NCBI RefSeq assembly: GCF_019973615.1
Contig: NZ_AP024238.1
Coordinates: 186,001 to 250,000 of the forward strand
DNA length: 64,000 bases
From: Rhodoferax lithotrophicus
Lineage (GTDB): Bacteria > Pseudomonadota > Gammaproteobacteria > Burkholderiales > Burkholderiaceae_C
Direction of reading: 5' to 3'
The first letter of the stretch is position 1, and each line of letters begins with the position of its first letter. Below the pieces are notes generated by a model. That model worked only from the letters and a program-made list of their open reading frames with translations. It made no database searches and was not told the origin of the DNA. Position numbers and translations under genes: made by a program. Shown one piece after another: positions 1 to 9,248 of the stretch.

Positions 1-69
1 ACCCTGGGGACTGCACAACTCTGCCCAGGCTCCAAGGCACTGGAGAAAATCAACGCTGCATTGCGCTAA
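1..69 (+). CDS. C-terminal end of an unidentified protein (partial)
   Basis: Frame 1 is open from the first base and stops at TAA 67-69, giving 22 residues that end KALEKINAALR. The start lies outside the window. Such a charged helical tail is common at the end of periplasmic solute-binding proteins, but 22 residues cannot establish a family. It may be a chance open frame; the main support is that the next repeat element begins right after its stop, as repeats do behind other genes here. Confidence 0.4.
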   Translation, partial: TLGTAQLCPGSKALEKINAALR

Positions 70-75
70 TTTTTA

Positions 76-121
76 ATCAAATTGGCCTCTAGTCCTTATA
101 AATGCTGCGCAAGCAGCTATT
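76..121 (-). repeat. Dispersed palindromic repeat, copy 1
   Basis: Read on the minus strand it contains AATAGCTGCTTGCGC, a short spacer, then CTAGAGGCC. It is one of ten related copies in this window, all in intergenic DNA. This copy is diverged in the right arm and lies between the partial gene at the left edge and the CBS gene. Confidence 0.75.
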
Positions 122-151
122 GTTTTTGTATCATTCACTGAGGAGCATGGC

Positions 152-592
152 ATGACTGAACGCACCGTTTTCCAATCCATGGCGCAGCGCCATGTGGTCA
201 GCGTCGTCCCCACGGCCACGGTTTACACCGCAGCCTGTGTGATGACCCGCGCCAACTGCGGCAGTGTGCTGATCATTGATGCCAGCAACACCTTGCTCGG
301 CATCGTGACCGAGCGTGACCTGATGACCCGCGTGTTGGCCAAGGCACTTGACCCCACCAAAGCCACGGTGGCCGACATCATGACGCGCCACCCGTTGTGT
401 GTACCGCCCGAAACCAAAGTGGCCGATGCGGTGCTGATCATGATTGAGCGCGGCTTCAGACATCTGCCCATCGTCACGTCGGCGAACAAAATCCTGGGAG
501 TTTTTTCGGTGCGTGATGCCATGCCCAAAGAAGTTCAGGCGGCGCAAGGCCTGGCCGATTTCAACGAACAAGTCAACGATGCGCTGGGTTGA
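152..592 (+). CDS. CBS domain pair protein
   Basis: A 146-residue soluble protein made of two CBS motifs (about residues 8-65 and 75-130). The pattern ITERDLMTRV in the first half and ILGVFSVRDAM in the second are the usual CBS beta-strand/helix endings. CBS pairs bind adenine nucleotides or related ligands and act as energy or ligand sensors. No catalytic domain is attached, so the partner is unknown. The start is set by GAGGAG at 139-144, eight bases before ATG 152; an ATG at 147 runs at once into a stop. It appears to be transcribed alone. Confidence 0.85.
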   Translation: MTERTVFQSMAQRHVVSVVPTATVYTAACVMTRANCGSVLIIDASNTLLGIVTERDLMTRVLAKALDPTKATVADIMTRHPLCVPPETKVADAVLIMIERGFRHLPIVTSANKILGVFSVRDAMPKEVQAAQGLADFNEQVNDALG

Positions 593-736
593 ACCGCTGC
601 CCTTGACGGATTTGGGCTCGTAAATTCACAAAGTCATTCCGGTAAAGCGTTTTTCGCCCCTAAACTTTGCGCCTGTCTCAACCATCCGCATCAGGATGAA
701 CCTGCGTTGAGCGCAGCAACACCAAGGAACACACAA

Positions 737-1450
737 ATGGGCGCACAGTGGAAAGCCAAGCACAAAGACATCGCAGCCAATGCCAAGGGCCGCATTTTCG
801 GAAAACTCTCCAAAGACATCATGCTGGCCGCACGCAGCGGCGCAGACCCTGCGGCCAATTCCCACCTGCGCTTGCTGATTGAGCAGGCCCGCAAAGCCTC
901 CATGCCCAAAGACACGCTGGATCGCGCCATCAAAAAAGGCGCTGGGCTGACCGGTGAGGCGGTCAATTTCGAGCGGGTGATTTATGAAGGTTTTGCCCCG
1001 CACCAGGTGGCGGTGATGGTGGAATGCCTGACCGACAACCTGAACCGTACCGCCCCTGAAATGCGTGTGCTGTTTCGCAAGGGCCAACTGGGCACATCGG
1101 GCTCGGTGGCCTGGGATTTTGACCATGTCGGCATGATCGAAGCCGAACCCAAGGCCCCAGGTGCCGATCCCGAAGTGGCTGCCATTGAGGCCGGGGCACA
1201 AGATTTTGAGCCCGGCGAAGAAGACGGCAACACCTTGTTTTTGACCGACCCGACCGACCTGGATGTGGTCAGCCGGGCCCTGCCCAACCATGGTTTTACC
1301 GTGCTGTCTGCCAAGCTCGGCTACAAACCCAAGAACCCGGTGAACCCGGCCAACCTGAGCGCAGAACACCTGGAAGAGGTGGAGGCCTTTCTGGCCGCCA
1401 TTGATGCCAATGACGACGTGCAACACGTCTACGTCGCCTTGGCAGGATAA
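737..1450 (+). CDS. yebC: YebC/PmpR family regulator or translation factor
   Basis: A 237-residue protein of the YebC family, full length for the family. The N-terminus reads [19 protein letters not shown] and is followed by the lysine-rich first domain and the acidic later domains ([11 protein letters not shown]). Family members have been described as DNA-binding regulators and more recently as ribosome-associated factors that ease translation of proline stretches. The ATG at 737 was chosen because AAGGAAC lies 7 bases upstream and the protein then begins like its relatives; an in-frame TTG at 707 would add ten unrelated residues. The gene ends directly against the convergent GGDEF-EAL gene. 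Confidence 0.93.
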   Translation: MGAQWKAKHKDIAANAKGRIFGKLSKDIMLAARSGADPAANSHLRLLIEQARKASMPKDTLDRAIKKGAGLTGEAVNFERVIYEGFAPHQVAVMVECLTDNLNRTAPEMRVLFRKGQLGTSGSVAWDFDHVGMIEAEPKAPGADPEVAAIEAGAQDFEPGEEDGNTLFLTDPTDLDVVSRALPNHGFTVLSAKLGYKPKNPVNPANLSAEHLEEVEAFLAAIDANDDVQHVYVALAG

Positions 1451-3607
1451 CTAACGCAGCGGCATGTCGCGCGACGGCATGCTGATGTGAAAGCCCTGGG
1501 CATAGTTGATGCCCATGGCTTTGAGCGCATCCAGAATCGCCTGGTTTTCCACGAACTCGGCCACCGTCAGGATGCCCAGATCCTGGCACAGGCGTGACAG
1601 GTTGTGCACCAGCGCGTAATCCACCTTGGAGTTCAGGATGTTGCGCACAAAAGCGCCATCAATCTTGACGTATTCAAACTGCAGCTCGCGCAGGTAATGG
1701 AAAGAGTTGTAGCCACTGCCGAAGTCGTCAAGCGCAAAGGCAAAGCCTTTTTGGCGCAGGTGGGTCAGGAATTTGCGCATATTGGTCATGTCGCCAATGG
1801 CATCACGCTCCAGGATTTCGAACACCACGCATTGCGGCGGAATCCCCAGCGCGTGGCACAACTCCTCGGCATAGCCCAGAATGCCACGTTCCTGAATCTC
1901 TTGTGCTGACAGGTTGAGGAAGATTTTGGTGTCTGGCGCACCGCTCAGCAAGCAGGCCTGTTTGGCAGCAAAGGCTTTGCGGAGCATGACGCGGTCAAGT
2001 TCTCGCCCTAAACCGTACTTCTCCATGGCCTCGATAAAAGCCCCTGCTGACACGATGTCACCATTGGGCTCAACCAGGCGCGCCAGCGTTTCGCAGGCAT
2101 ACAGTTCACCGGTCTGGCAATTGACGATGCTGTGGTAGTACGGCGTGATGCGATCCTGTTGCAATGCCTCACGCAGGTTCTCGGCTTTGTCGCGGGTGAT
2201 GCGGCTGATGGCCACCCGGCCTTGCAAGGCATCCAGGGTGCAGACGCTGTCTTTGCCCAGCTCCTTGGCCCGGTACATGGCCACATCGGCTCCGGCCAGC
2301 ATGTCGGTGTTGTTGTTGGCATCGACCGGGTAGGTGGCAATACCAATCGAGATGGTCAGGTGAAAATTTTTGCCGTCCGAAGTGGTGAAGACATGCTCAC
2401 GCAAGGTTTTTCCCAGGGTTGAGGCCACTGTAGTGGCCCCGGTGCAGCCGGTTTCCATCAGGATGATGGTGAATTCGTCGCCACCGATGCGCGCCGCCAA
2501 GTCACCTTTGCGAACCTGTGTACGCAAAATTTCAGCAACCCCACACAAGGCCTCGTCCCCCGCAGCATGGCCATAGGTGTCGTTGATGTCCTTGAAGTCG
2601 TCCAGATCCAGCATCAGCAGGGAGAATTCGTGACCATGCCGCTCTGAGCGGCCAATTTCATATTCAAGGATATTGTTGAAGTGGCGACGGTTGTACAACC
2701 CGGTCAGTGGGTCGTGCATGGCATAGTATTCCAGCTCGGTCAGGGTGCGTGAGAGCAGTTTGCTGGAGCCCACCACCATCACCATCACCGACAAAATGGA
2801 GCGCACCACGCTCTCTTCCTGTGGGCTGAGTTCGCCACTGGCCACATAGGCTACACCCAGCACGCCCGCGAGTTTGGGGGTGTGTTCCGGCACGGCCACC
2901 GTGATCATGCGTACTGCGTCACTGTTGTTGTTGACGGGTTGGTCGATCTTGATCACGAACTCTTCGATGTCCAGGGGTGCATCGCTGGACAACGCCAGAT
3001 TCACCAGCATTTGTTTGGACAACATGTCGCGCGCGTTTTTTTTCAGCTCGTCAGAGAAGTCGCCCAGGTAGTAGAGGAACAACGACAGGCCGTGTTCTTC
3101 GGCAAACGCGATGTAAAAGAAGTTGAAGGGGAAGATGGCGTGAAAGTCGGCCAGGATTTCCTGCACGAACTCTTTCCAGTGTGAGATGTTCTCGTGTGAC
3201 AGGATGATGCGTTCCAGCACCTTGCTCTGGCGCTCGAACAAGCTCTTTTCGATCAACGAGGAAGCCAGATCGCTCAGGGTCTGATTGAACTCCTGCATCG
3301 TGGCCCGCACGTAATTGCCGTTGCGATGCCATTGCCGTTGCCGCTCGTCCAACAACAAGTCCAGCGTGCCATCCAGGCGCTCGCAGGCCTGCACCGCGTG
3401 TTCCAGCCGCACGGAGAGATCCGTTGCGTCAGACATGGCCACCAACTGGCGCAGGTCGGCGATCACTTCACCATGCACTTCTTTGACCAGTGCATTCAGG
3501 CTATTGCCAAAAATCTTGCTGCGTGTCTGGCTTTCCAGCAAGGCTGCCATGCGGTTAATCACCCGCAGGCGCACGGTTTCCAAATGACTCGGGAGCAGGT
3601 CGTTCAT
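1451..3607 (-). CDS. GGDEF-EAL cyclic-di-GMP protein with N-terminal sensor region
   Basis: A 718-residue protein. Residues 1-150 are helical with no clear family, residues about 150-285 look GAF-like, then a GGDEF domain (about 300-460) with intact RIGGDEF and a product-inhibition site RKGD just upstream, then an EAL domain (about 475-715) with DDFGSGYNS and VKIDGAFV. The EAL signature itself is ETL, so phosphodiesterase activity is likely but not certain. It has no membrane segment. The start ATG overlaps the stop of the upstream ODP gene by four bases, so the two are translationally coupled. It probably makes or breaks cyclic-di-GMP in response to the signal read by that diiron protein. 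Confidence 0.92.
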   Translation of the reverse strand: MNDLLPSHLETVRLRVINRMAALLESQTRSKIFGNSLNALVKEVHGEVIADLRQLVAMSDATDLSVRLEHAVQACERLDGTLDLLLDERQRQWHRNGNYVRATMQEFNQTLSDLASSLIEKSLFERQSKVLERIILSHENISHWKEFVQEILADFHAIFPFNFFYIAFAEEHGLSLFLYYLGDFSDELKKNARDMLSKQMLVNLALSSDAPLDIEEFVIKIDQPVNNNSDAVRMITVAVPEHTPKLAGVLGVAYVASGELSPQEESVVRSILSVMVMVVGSSKLLSRTLTELEYYAMHDPLTGLYNRRHFNNILEYEIGRSERHGHEFSLLMLDLDDFKDINDTYGHAAGDEALCGVAEILRTQVRKGDLAARIGGDEFTIILMETGCTGATTVASTLGKTLREHVFTTSDGKNFHLTISIGIATYPVDANNNTDMLAGADVAMYRAKELGKDSVCTLDALQGRVAISRITRDKAENLREALQQDRITPYYHSIVNCQTGELYACETLARLVEPNGDIVSAGAFIEAMEKYGLGRELDRVMLRKAFAAKQACLLSGAPDTKIFLNLSAQEIQERGILGYAEELCHALGIPPQCVVFEILERDAIGDMTNMRKFLTHLRQKGFAFALDDFGSGYNSFHYLRELQFEYVKIDGAFVRNILNSKVDYALVHNLSRLCQDLGILTVAEFVENQAILDALKAMGINYAQGFHISMPSRDMPLR

Positions 3608-4368
3608 GGCGAGAACCGTCCACCACTTTGCATCAAATCAATGCCACAGCGCAGTTCACGCAGCCAGTCCAGAAATTCACGCACGGCTGCACCACGGTAG
3701 ATCGGGCCATGCTGCGGCGCGATCATCTGGATGTCCAGCCCGGCCAGGTTGTCAAGCCAGCAGCGCACCGCCTTGTTCGAGCCCATGTAGCGCTGGTGAA
3801 AGCCCGCCACAAATGGCAGGTGGCTGGAGAAGTCATCCACATACGCGTCGTCTTTGTCCACGGGCATCATGGCGGCTCCAATATCGCCAGTGAACAGGAT
3901 TTTCGAGAGCGGGTCGTAGACGTTGATCTGCCCTTCTGAGTGCAAAAAATGCGCAGGAATGATTTTGAGCATGAAGCCCGGTGCCACCTCGCAATCCATG
4001 CCGGTATCTGGCACACCCACAAATTGCGACATGTCTTTCAGGCCGTAATGCGGCAGGAAACGCATCCAGATGCTGGAGATGTAGACCGGGGCCTTGATCA
4101 GCTCCAGCCAAGTGGCGATGCCCCCCACAATGTCAGGGTCCTGGTGCGAGAGAAAAATACCGCGAATTTTCTCTGGTGCAAGGTAACGCAGCAGCTCGGC
4201 CAGAACCCGTGGCATAACCCCAAAACCGCCGGGGTCGAGCAGCACACCGGCTCCCTCATGCTCGATCAGGTATTGGTTGGAGCGTACACCGTCCTCTTCA
4301 CCTGGCTCACTCTCATTGAGCAAAATGAACTTGTGGGCCTCGGTGTCGAATAGCTTGATGTTACGCAT
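3604..4368 (-). CDS. ODP-type diiron metallo-beta-lactamase-fold protein (possible oxygen sensor)
   Basis: A 254-residue cytoplasmic protein with the flavodiiron-like metallo-beta-lactamase fold but no flavodoxin domain. Metal-binding motifs are HQDPDIVGG (about residues 85-93), PAHFLHSEGQ (about 147), FTGDIGA (about 167) and PQHGPIY (about 225). Related ODP proteins bind oxygen or reduced iron at a diiron site and act in signalling. The second His of the flavodiiron HxExDH motif is absent, as in ODP-like members. It is first in a two-gene unit with the GGDEF-EAL protein (4-base overlap), which suggests oxygen or redox control of cyclic-di-GMP. An oxidoreductase role is possible but there is no redox partner nearby. 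Confidence 0.8.
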   Translation of the reverse strand: MRNIKLFDTEAHKFILLNESEPGEEDGVRSNQYLIEHEGAGVLLDPGGFGVMPRVLAELLRYLAPEKIRGIFLSHQDPDIVGGIATWLELIKAPVYISSIWMRFLPHYGLKDMSQFVGVPDTGMDCEVAPGFMLKIIPAHFLHSEGQINVYDPLSKILFTGDIGAAMMPVDKDDAYVDDFSSHLPFVAGFHQRYMGSNKAVRCWLDNLAGLDIQMIAPQHGPIYRGAAVREFLDWLRELRCGIDLMQSGGRFSP

Positions 4369-4518
4369 GAATTTTTACAGGGATATCCAGCAAGATGACG
4401 TGACCTGTGTGTGTCTTGCCAAAGAAATTGAAGAAAAAAACCTACCCATACGGGGTGGTTGGAATCTACATCGTTTCCAGCACATTGGGACCATGGTTTT
4501 GATCGATGGTTTAATTTT

Positions 4519-4890
4519 TTAAGCCAGGAGTTGATGCCTGATTCGCTTGACCAAAGCCTGCAAAGCCGGATCTTTTAACCCCGTGTGTCCAGTCTCTTGT
4601 ACGCTGGTGCGAATCATGCGCTCCAGCGTTTGCGCCTGGGGCGTGAGTGGGCCCAAAAAATGCGGCTGGTCACCCAGGGCAATCAGCAGGGTCGGAAAGT
4701 CTTCTACATCCAGCGGGTGCAGCAGGTCGGCTTCATCCTCAATGTCGATCCAGAGGAAATCTGCCTGCGGGTGGTCAAGCATCACCGCCGCCTGAACCTG
4801 CTGAAAACGGCTGCGGTATTCCTCACACACATTGCACCACTGGGCACACAGGCAAGCCACCAGCAAGGGTGGCACGGAGTGGTCCTTCAC
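4519..4890 (-). CDS. Thioredoxin-like protein
   Basis: About 123 residues with a thioredoxin fold and the active-site-like CxxC in CAQWCNVC near the N-terminus, followed by the FWxD-like core (ADFLWIDIEDE) and the cis-Pro loop region (VEDFPTLL). No signal peptide, so it is cytoplasmic. The start used is GTG 4890, with GAGGG four bases before it. In-frame alternatives are GTG 4905, overlapping the pfk stop, and ATG 4947, deeper inside pfk. It follows the phosphofructokinase gene with little or no gap and is probably co-transcribed. Partner unknown. Confidence 0.75.
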   Translation of the reverse strand: MKDHSVPPLLVACLCAQWCNVCEEYRSRFQQVQAAVMLDHPQADFLWIDIEDEADLLHPLDVEDFPTLLIALGDQPHFLGPLTPQAQTLERMIRTSVQETGHTGLKDPALQALVKRIRHQLLA

Positions 4891-4897
4891 CTTGCCC

Positions 4898-6007
4898 TCA
4901 ATCACCAAAACAAATACCCAGATCACGCCCGGTTTGCAGGGCGTCACAGCTCATGGGCACGTTGCGGATATGGCCGGCCACTTCTTCCAATGTCACATAG
5001 TCCACGCCGTTGATGCCCAGGGACACCATCACGCCACTTTCACCAGCATCCAGCGCACGTACCGCTGCGGCACCAAAACGCAGGGCTGCCAAGCGGTCAA
5101 AAGAGGTGGGACTGCCACCACGCAGCAAGTGGCCAAGCACCACCACGCGGGATTCCTTGCCGGTTTCCTTGGTCAAAGCCTGGGACACCTGTTCACCAAT
5201 GCCGCCCAGCCGTTCTGCATGGCCAATCTCGGCGGCAGCCAGCAGCTCGCGGTGGCCATCACGCGGCTGTGCACCTTCGGCCACCACCACAATCGAATAC
5301 AGCTGGCCTGCGGCTTCACGTTCACGGATTTTGGCGGCCACTTTGCCCATGTCAAAGCCAATTTCGGGGATCAAAATAGCATGTGCATCACCGGCAATAC
5401 CGGCGTGTAATGCAATCCAGCCCGCATAGCGGCCCATCACTTCCACCACCATTACCCGCTGGTGACTCTCGGCGGTGCTGTGCAGGCGGTCCAGGCATTC
5501 GGTGGCAAAACCCACGGCAGTATCAAAACCAAAGGTGGTGAAGGTTTTGTCCAGATCGTTGTCAATGGTTTTGGGCACACCCACCACGCGCAGGCCTTTC
5601 TGGTGCAAGGCGTTGGCAATGGTCAATGAGCCGTCGCCACCAATCGACACCAGGGCATCAATTTCATGGGTGGCAAAGTAGGTGATGATTTCATCCGAGC
5701 GGTCAATCTCGCGCACGCTGCCGTCCGGCATATTGACCGGAAAATGCAACGGGTTGCCCTTGTTGGTGGTGCCCAGAATGGTGCCGCCCAGGTGGCCAAT
5801 GCCGCGTACCCGCTCACGCGTCAGGCGCATCACCCCACCTTCCGTATAACGCTCAGGGAACAGGATGCCGTTGAAACCGTCGCGGATGCCAAAGCAGTCC
5901 CAGCCCCGGTTGTCGGCGGCGATCATCACCGACTGGATCACCGCGTTGAGCCCTGGAGCGTCACCCCCACCAGTGTTGACAGCGATGCGTTTGATGGGTT
6001 TGGTCAT
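4898..6007 (-). CDS. 6-phosphofructokinase, group III (ATP- or PPi-dependent)
   Basis: A 369-residue phosphofructokinase that phosphorylates fructose 6-phosphate. Motifs: GGGDAPGLNA at residues 13-22, GGTILGTTNKG for donor binding, SIGGDGSLT and PKTIDND for the active site, and MGRYAGWIA for sugar phosphate. The residue equivalent to E. coli 104 is Gly (GGDGS, as in ATP enzymes) while 124 is Lys (PKTIDND, as in PPi enzymes), which is the mixed signature of group III. The phosphoryl donor cannot be settled from sequence; Gly favours ATP. The start has AAGGAC upstream. The thioredoxin gene follows. Confidence 0.88.
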   Translation of the reverse strand: MTKPIKRIAVNTGGGDAPGLNAVIQSVMIAADNRGWDCFGIRDGFNGILFPERYTEGGVMRLTRERVRGIGHLGGTILGTTNKGNPLHFPVNMPDGSVREIDRSDEIITYFATHEIDALVSIGGDGSLTIANALHQKGLRVVGVPKTIDNDLDKTFTTFGFDTAVGFATECLDRLHSTAESHQRVMVVEVMGRYAGWIALHAGIAGDAHAILIPEIGFDMGKVAAKIREREAAGQLYSIVVVAEGAQPRDGHRELLAAAEIGHAERLGGIGEQVSQALTKETGKESRVVVLGHLLRGGSPTSFDRLAALRFGAAAVRALDAGESGVMVSLGINGVDYVTLEEVAGHIRNVPMSCDALQTGRDLGICFGD

Positions 6008-6087
6008 GAGGGTGTCCTTGAATGAAGTGTTTGAAACCAGATTGGTTGAGCCATGTCACCAGAAAAGTCCATAAATGCTCTTTAATT

Positions 6088-6133
6088 AATAGCTGTTGGC
6101 ACTTGTTATACAAGCGCTAGAGGTCAATTCTAT
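6088..6133 (+). repeat. Dispersed palindromic repeat, copy 2
   Basis: Contains AATAGCTGTTGGCACTTG, a short spacer, then CAAGCGCTAGAGGTC. The two arms are inverted repeats. It sits between the phosphofructokinase gene start and the stop of the response regulator gene. Confidence 0.85.
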
Positions 6134-6135
6134 GC

Positions 6136-6759
6136 TTATCCCATGGGTTCCAGTCGACCCAGTTTATGGGCCAGTTCAACTGCCGAGCTAACCCCCATTT
6201 TCTCGAAAATATTGGCACGGTGAAACTCCACTGTACGCGCTGTGATGCCCAGATTGTCGGCAATGTTCTTGTTGTAATGGCCGCGGATGAGCTGGTCCAG
6301 CACCTCGCGCTCGCGCGGGCTCAAGGAGGCCAGGGCCTGGCGCAGGCGGCGTGTTTCAAAGTCATCTTGTTGTGCCGCACTGGCGGCGGCCAGCGCTTGC
6401 TGCACGCGGTCGACCAGTTCATTGTCCTGAAACGGTTTTTCCAGAAAATCCCAAGCCCCTTGTTTGACCGCTGCCACAGCGGTGCCGACATCACCGTGGC
6501 CGGTTAAAAACAGCACCGGCCAGGGGCAACCCAGGGCCTTGAGTTGCTCAAAAGTCACGCTGCCAGAAAGTGGGGCCATGCGCATGTCCAGCAATACCAC
6601 CGCGTGGCCCCAATGACCTTGCAGGGCCCGGGCTGCGTCAAGAAACGGCTGACCACCGTCCCAGGTGGTGGACTGGAAGCCGCGCGAATCAAACAGCCAG
6701 GCCAGGCCGTCACGAATGTCGGGGTCGTCATCCACAATATGCACACGGGGTTGGGTCAT
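6136..6759 (-). CDS. dctR: DctR-like FixJ-family response regulator
   Basis: A 207-residue response regulator. The receiver domain covers residues 5-120, with acidic pocket DDD at 10-12, phosphoacceptor Asp58 in LLDMRM and Lys at EKPFQ. A LuxR-type helix-turn-helix follows (about 140-200; LSPREREVLDQL and ITARTVEFHRANI). Its ATG overlaps the stop of the kinase gene (ATGA) with AGGAGA upstream. The pair lies divergent from TRAP dicarboxylate genes, the arrangement known for DctSR in Rhodobacter, so activation of dctPQM on sensing C4-dicarboxylates is the likely role. The ligand is inferred from context. Confidence 0.88.
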   Translation of the reverse strand: MTQPRVHIVDDDPDIRDGLAWLFDSRGFQSTTWDGGQPFLDAARALQGHWGHAVVLLDMRMAPLSGSVTFEQLKALGCPWPVLFLTGHGDVGTAVAAVKQGAWDFLEKPFQDNELVDRVQQALAAASAAQQDDFETRRLRQALASLSPREREVLDQLIRGHYNKNIADNLGITARTVEFHRANIFEKMGVSSAVELAHKLGRLEPMG

Positions 6760-8792
6760 GAAATCTCCTGAGGGGGAAGCAAGTCAGCCAGCGGCAGCAG
6801 CACGGTGAAGCGTGCACCACCCAGCACCGGGTCGCGACTGACCTCAATGCGGCCGTGGTGGGCCTCCACAATGGAGCGGCAAATGGCCAGCCCCATGCCC
6901 ATACCACCTTCTTTGCGGCTGACAAAGGCATTAAAAATGGTCGCCCGGGCCTCTTCACTGACCCCCGGGCCGGTGTCGGCTACGGCCAGCACCGCCATGT
7001 CGCGCGCTTCATTCAAACTCAAACTTACCCAGACCTGGGCACGTTGCCCGCCATGGGTGGCCCAGTCTTGCGCATTACCGACCAGGTTGTTGACCAGATG
7101 CTCAAACAGCAACTCATCAGCCTGTACCCAAACCGCATGGTCGGGCAAAGCCCAGGCCGGGGCGAGGGTGTTGTCCGCGGCAAATTGTGTCAGCACACGC
7201 TGCAAAAATGCCACCAGATCAAGCCGCTGGGGTGACAGCTCGCGTTTGCGCGCAAAGGCGTTGACGCGCTGAATGATGCCACCCGCGCGCTCAGCCAGCC
7301 GCGCCATACGCTCCACCACGGGCAACAGTTCAGGCAAGCTGATGCTGTGGTTGTGCAAGCGGTTGAGCAGGCCATTGGCAAAGCTGCTCAACGCCCCCAG
7401 GGGTTGGTTCAGTTCATGGGCCAGGGTGGAGGCCACCTCGCCCACCGCCACCAGGCGGCCCGAGGCTTCGAGCTTTTCTTGCTGCTGGGCCGCCATGCGC
7501 TGGGCGCGTTTGCGTTCACTGATGTCCAGCACCGAACTCATCCAGCCCATTTGCTCGCCACTGGCGCTGTTCAAGGGGGCCTCATGAATCAGTACATCGA
7601 TCAAATGGCCGTCGCGGTGCTGGAATTGCACCTCTACACCTTCGCCGCTGGTGCCCTGTGCCATGATGCCCAGGTGCACCCGCTCCAGCGTGTTGATTTG
7701 ATCTAACGGCCAATACGGAAAGGGCGTGGAGCGGCCAATCAGTTCGCTTGCGCTGTAACCCACCATGCGGCAAAAGGCATCGTTCACATACAGGATCTCG
7801 CCGGCAAGATTCCACGCCCGCAAGCCAATCGTGACCGAGTTTTCCATCGCCGTGCGCAAGGCCACCTGGGTTTGCAGCAAGGCTTGTACTTGCTGGCGCT
7901 TCACAAAATCGTGTCGCAGGGCATACAGGCTGACCAGCATGCCGGTCAAAAACAACAGGGACACCAGAAAAAAGATACGCGGCACGGTGGTTGGCTGCGC
8001 CTGGGTCAGGTTCACCTGCACAAACAAGTCGGTTCCTGGCAGGTTCAACCCCACCCGATAAGCGGTTTCTGCCGGTGGGGCGGTTTCCTCCATGAGTAAT
8101 TGCACACGGTGATCCTGCGTGAACCAGCCGGGTACCAAAGCCGCCAGCGCCCGCTCCATCGAGATGGCCACAAGGTAATTGCCGACAAATTGGCCTCGGT
8201 CAAAAAACGGCACGGCCAGCCAGATCACGTCACTGGCTTGGCCATCAGCGCGCAGCATCAGGCCCGCATAGGCCGCACGGCGCAGGCCCTGGCTGGTGGC
8301 TTGCATCAGCGACAAGGCTTGTTGATTTTCTGCATGGGCTTGCCAATCGGACGGCCACCGCTCGGGCCCTGTGTGTGGGTTGCCGAGTTGCCCCGCCGGG
8401 ATCCAGCCGCTGGACAAAATCACGCCTGGCTCACGCCACAACAGGCCCGCTTTCAGATCTTGGGCGTGATCAGCCAGGTCTGCCTGGGCAAGGTTGGGGT
8501 TGTTCATGGCCTGGCGTGCCTGTACCAGCAAATCGTCCTCCAGGCGCCGGAAGTGAAATTGCACACTTTGCTCCAGCCATTGGGCATCGCCAGCCCGGCG
8601 TCGCGCCGCTTCTTCCGTCTCGAAATTGTTCAGGTAAAGCAGCAGTGTCACCACCGAGCCCACCAGCAACGTCAGCAAACCCAGCAGCCACCACAGCGCC
8701 AGGCGGTTACGTGCGCCATGACGCGCCGCTGATTGTTGCAGCAGGGCGAAGTCAAGCGTGTGGTCGGCAGCAGAGGCAGCGGTTGGGGTCAT
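6756..8792 (-). CDS. dctS: DctS-like PAS sensor histidine kinase
   Basis: A 678-residue membrane kinase. One membrane segment lies at about residues 35-55 (LLGLLTLLVGSVVTLLLYL), then a large periplasmic sensing domain, a second segment at about 275-295 (IFFLVSLLFLTGMLVSLYAL), a PAS domain (about 310-430, ENSVTIGLRAWNLAGEILYV), the phosphoacceptor H-box STLAHELNQPLGAL near 455, and a HATPase domain with NNLVGNAQDW and GMGMGLAICRS. Architecture and position match DctS. It is cotranscribed with dctR and divergent from the LapA-TRAP genes. Confidence 0.88.
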   Translation of the reverse strand: MTPTAASAADHTLDFALLQQSAARHGARNRLALWWLLGLLTLLVGSVVTLLLYLNNFETEEAARRRAGDAQWLEQSVQFHFRRLEDDLLVQARQAMNNPNLAQADLADHAQDLKAGLLWREPGVILSSGWIPAGQLGNPHTGPERWPSDWQAHAENQQALSLMQATSQGLRRAAYAGLMLRADGQASDVIWLAVPFFDRGQFVGNYLVAISMERALAALVPGWFTQDHRVQLLMEETAPPAETAYRVGLNLPGTDLFVQVNLTQAQPTTVPRIFFLVSLLFLTGMLVSLYALRHDFVKRQQVQALLQTQVALRTAMENSVTIGLRAWNLAGEILYVNDAFCRMVGYSASELIGRSTPFPYWPLDQINTLERVHLGIMAQGTSGEGVEVQFQHRDGHLIDVLIHEAPLNSASGEQMGWMSSVLDISERKRAQRMAAQQQEKLEASGRLVAVGEVASTLAHELNQPLGALSSFANGLLNRLHNHSISLPELLPVVERMARLAERAGGIIQRVNAFARKRELSPQRLDLVAFLQRVLTQFAADNTLAPAWALPDHAVWVQADELLFEHLVNNLVGNAQDWATHGGQRAQVWVSLSLNEARDMAVLAVADTGPGVSEEARATIFNAFVSRKEGGMGMGLAICRSIVEAHHGRIEVSRDPVLGGARFTVLLPLADLLPPQEIS

Positions 8793-8873
8793 GATGGGCC
8801 AGGGGGAGTCCGCATGATAGCCAGTTGGTGTACCCTTGATGTCAAGTTTTCCCCACCTGCTTAGGAGCTTGCC

Positions 8874-9248
8874 ATGCGCATTCGCAGTCTGCTTTTGATT
8901 TTGCTTCTCGTGTTGATTGGTGCCTTCGTTGCACTGAACTGGAGTGTCTTTTTGACCAACTCCGCGGTCTCACTGGGGGTGGCCACGGTGCAAGCGCCCT
9001 TGGGTTTGCTGACGCTGGGGCTGCTGCTGTTTGTGGTGGCGTACTTCATGGTGTATGTGCTTTACCTGCAATCCACCGTGATGTGGGATGCACGGCGCAA
9101 CGCCAAAGAGCTGCAAGCCAACCGTGAACTGGCTGACAAGGCCGAGGCCTCGCGCTTTACTGAACTGCGGGGTGTGCTTGAAGCAGGCCAGCAAGCCGTG
9201 CTGGCGCGACTGGATGCGCTGGAAAAAAACCTGCGCGCGCCGCAGTGA
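8874..9248 (+). CDS. lapA: LapA-domain inner-membrane protein (DUF1049)
   Basis: A 124-residue protein with two hydrophobic segments (about residues 5-25, LLLILLLVLIGAFVALNW, and 43-65, LGLLTLGLLLFVVAYFMVYVLYL) and a charged C-terminal coiled-coil tail. This matches the LapA/YciS family of small inner-membrane proteins linked with lipopolysaccharide assembly. AGGAG lies eight bases before the ATG. The stop overlaps the GTG start of the next TRAP gene, an unusual coupling that may be fortuitous rather than functional. Confidence 0.83.
   Translation: MRIRSLLLILLLVLIGAFVALNWSVFLTNSAVSLGVATVQAPLGLLTLGLLLFVVAYFMVYVLYLQSTVMWDARRNAKELQANRELADKAEASRFTELRGVLEAGQQAVLARLDALEKNLRAPQ

Noticed and set aside
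4903..4947. ATG 4947 as thioredoxin start
   Set aside because: Lies 50 bases inside the conserved phosphofructokinase end; GTG 4890 has a better ribosome-binding site. Not fully excluded.
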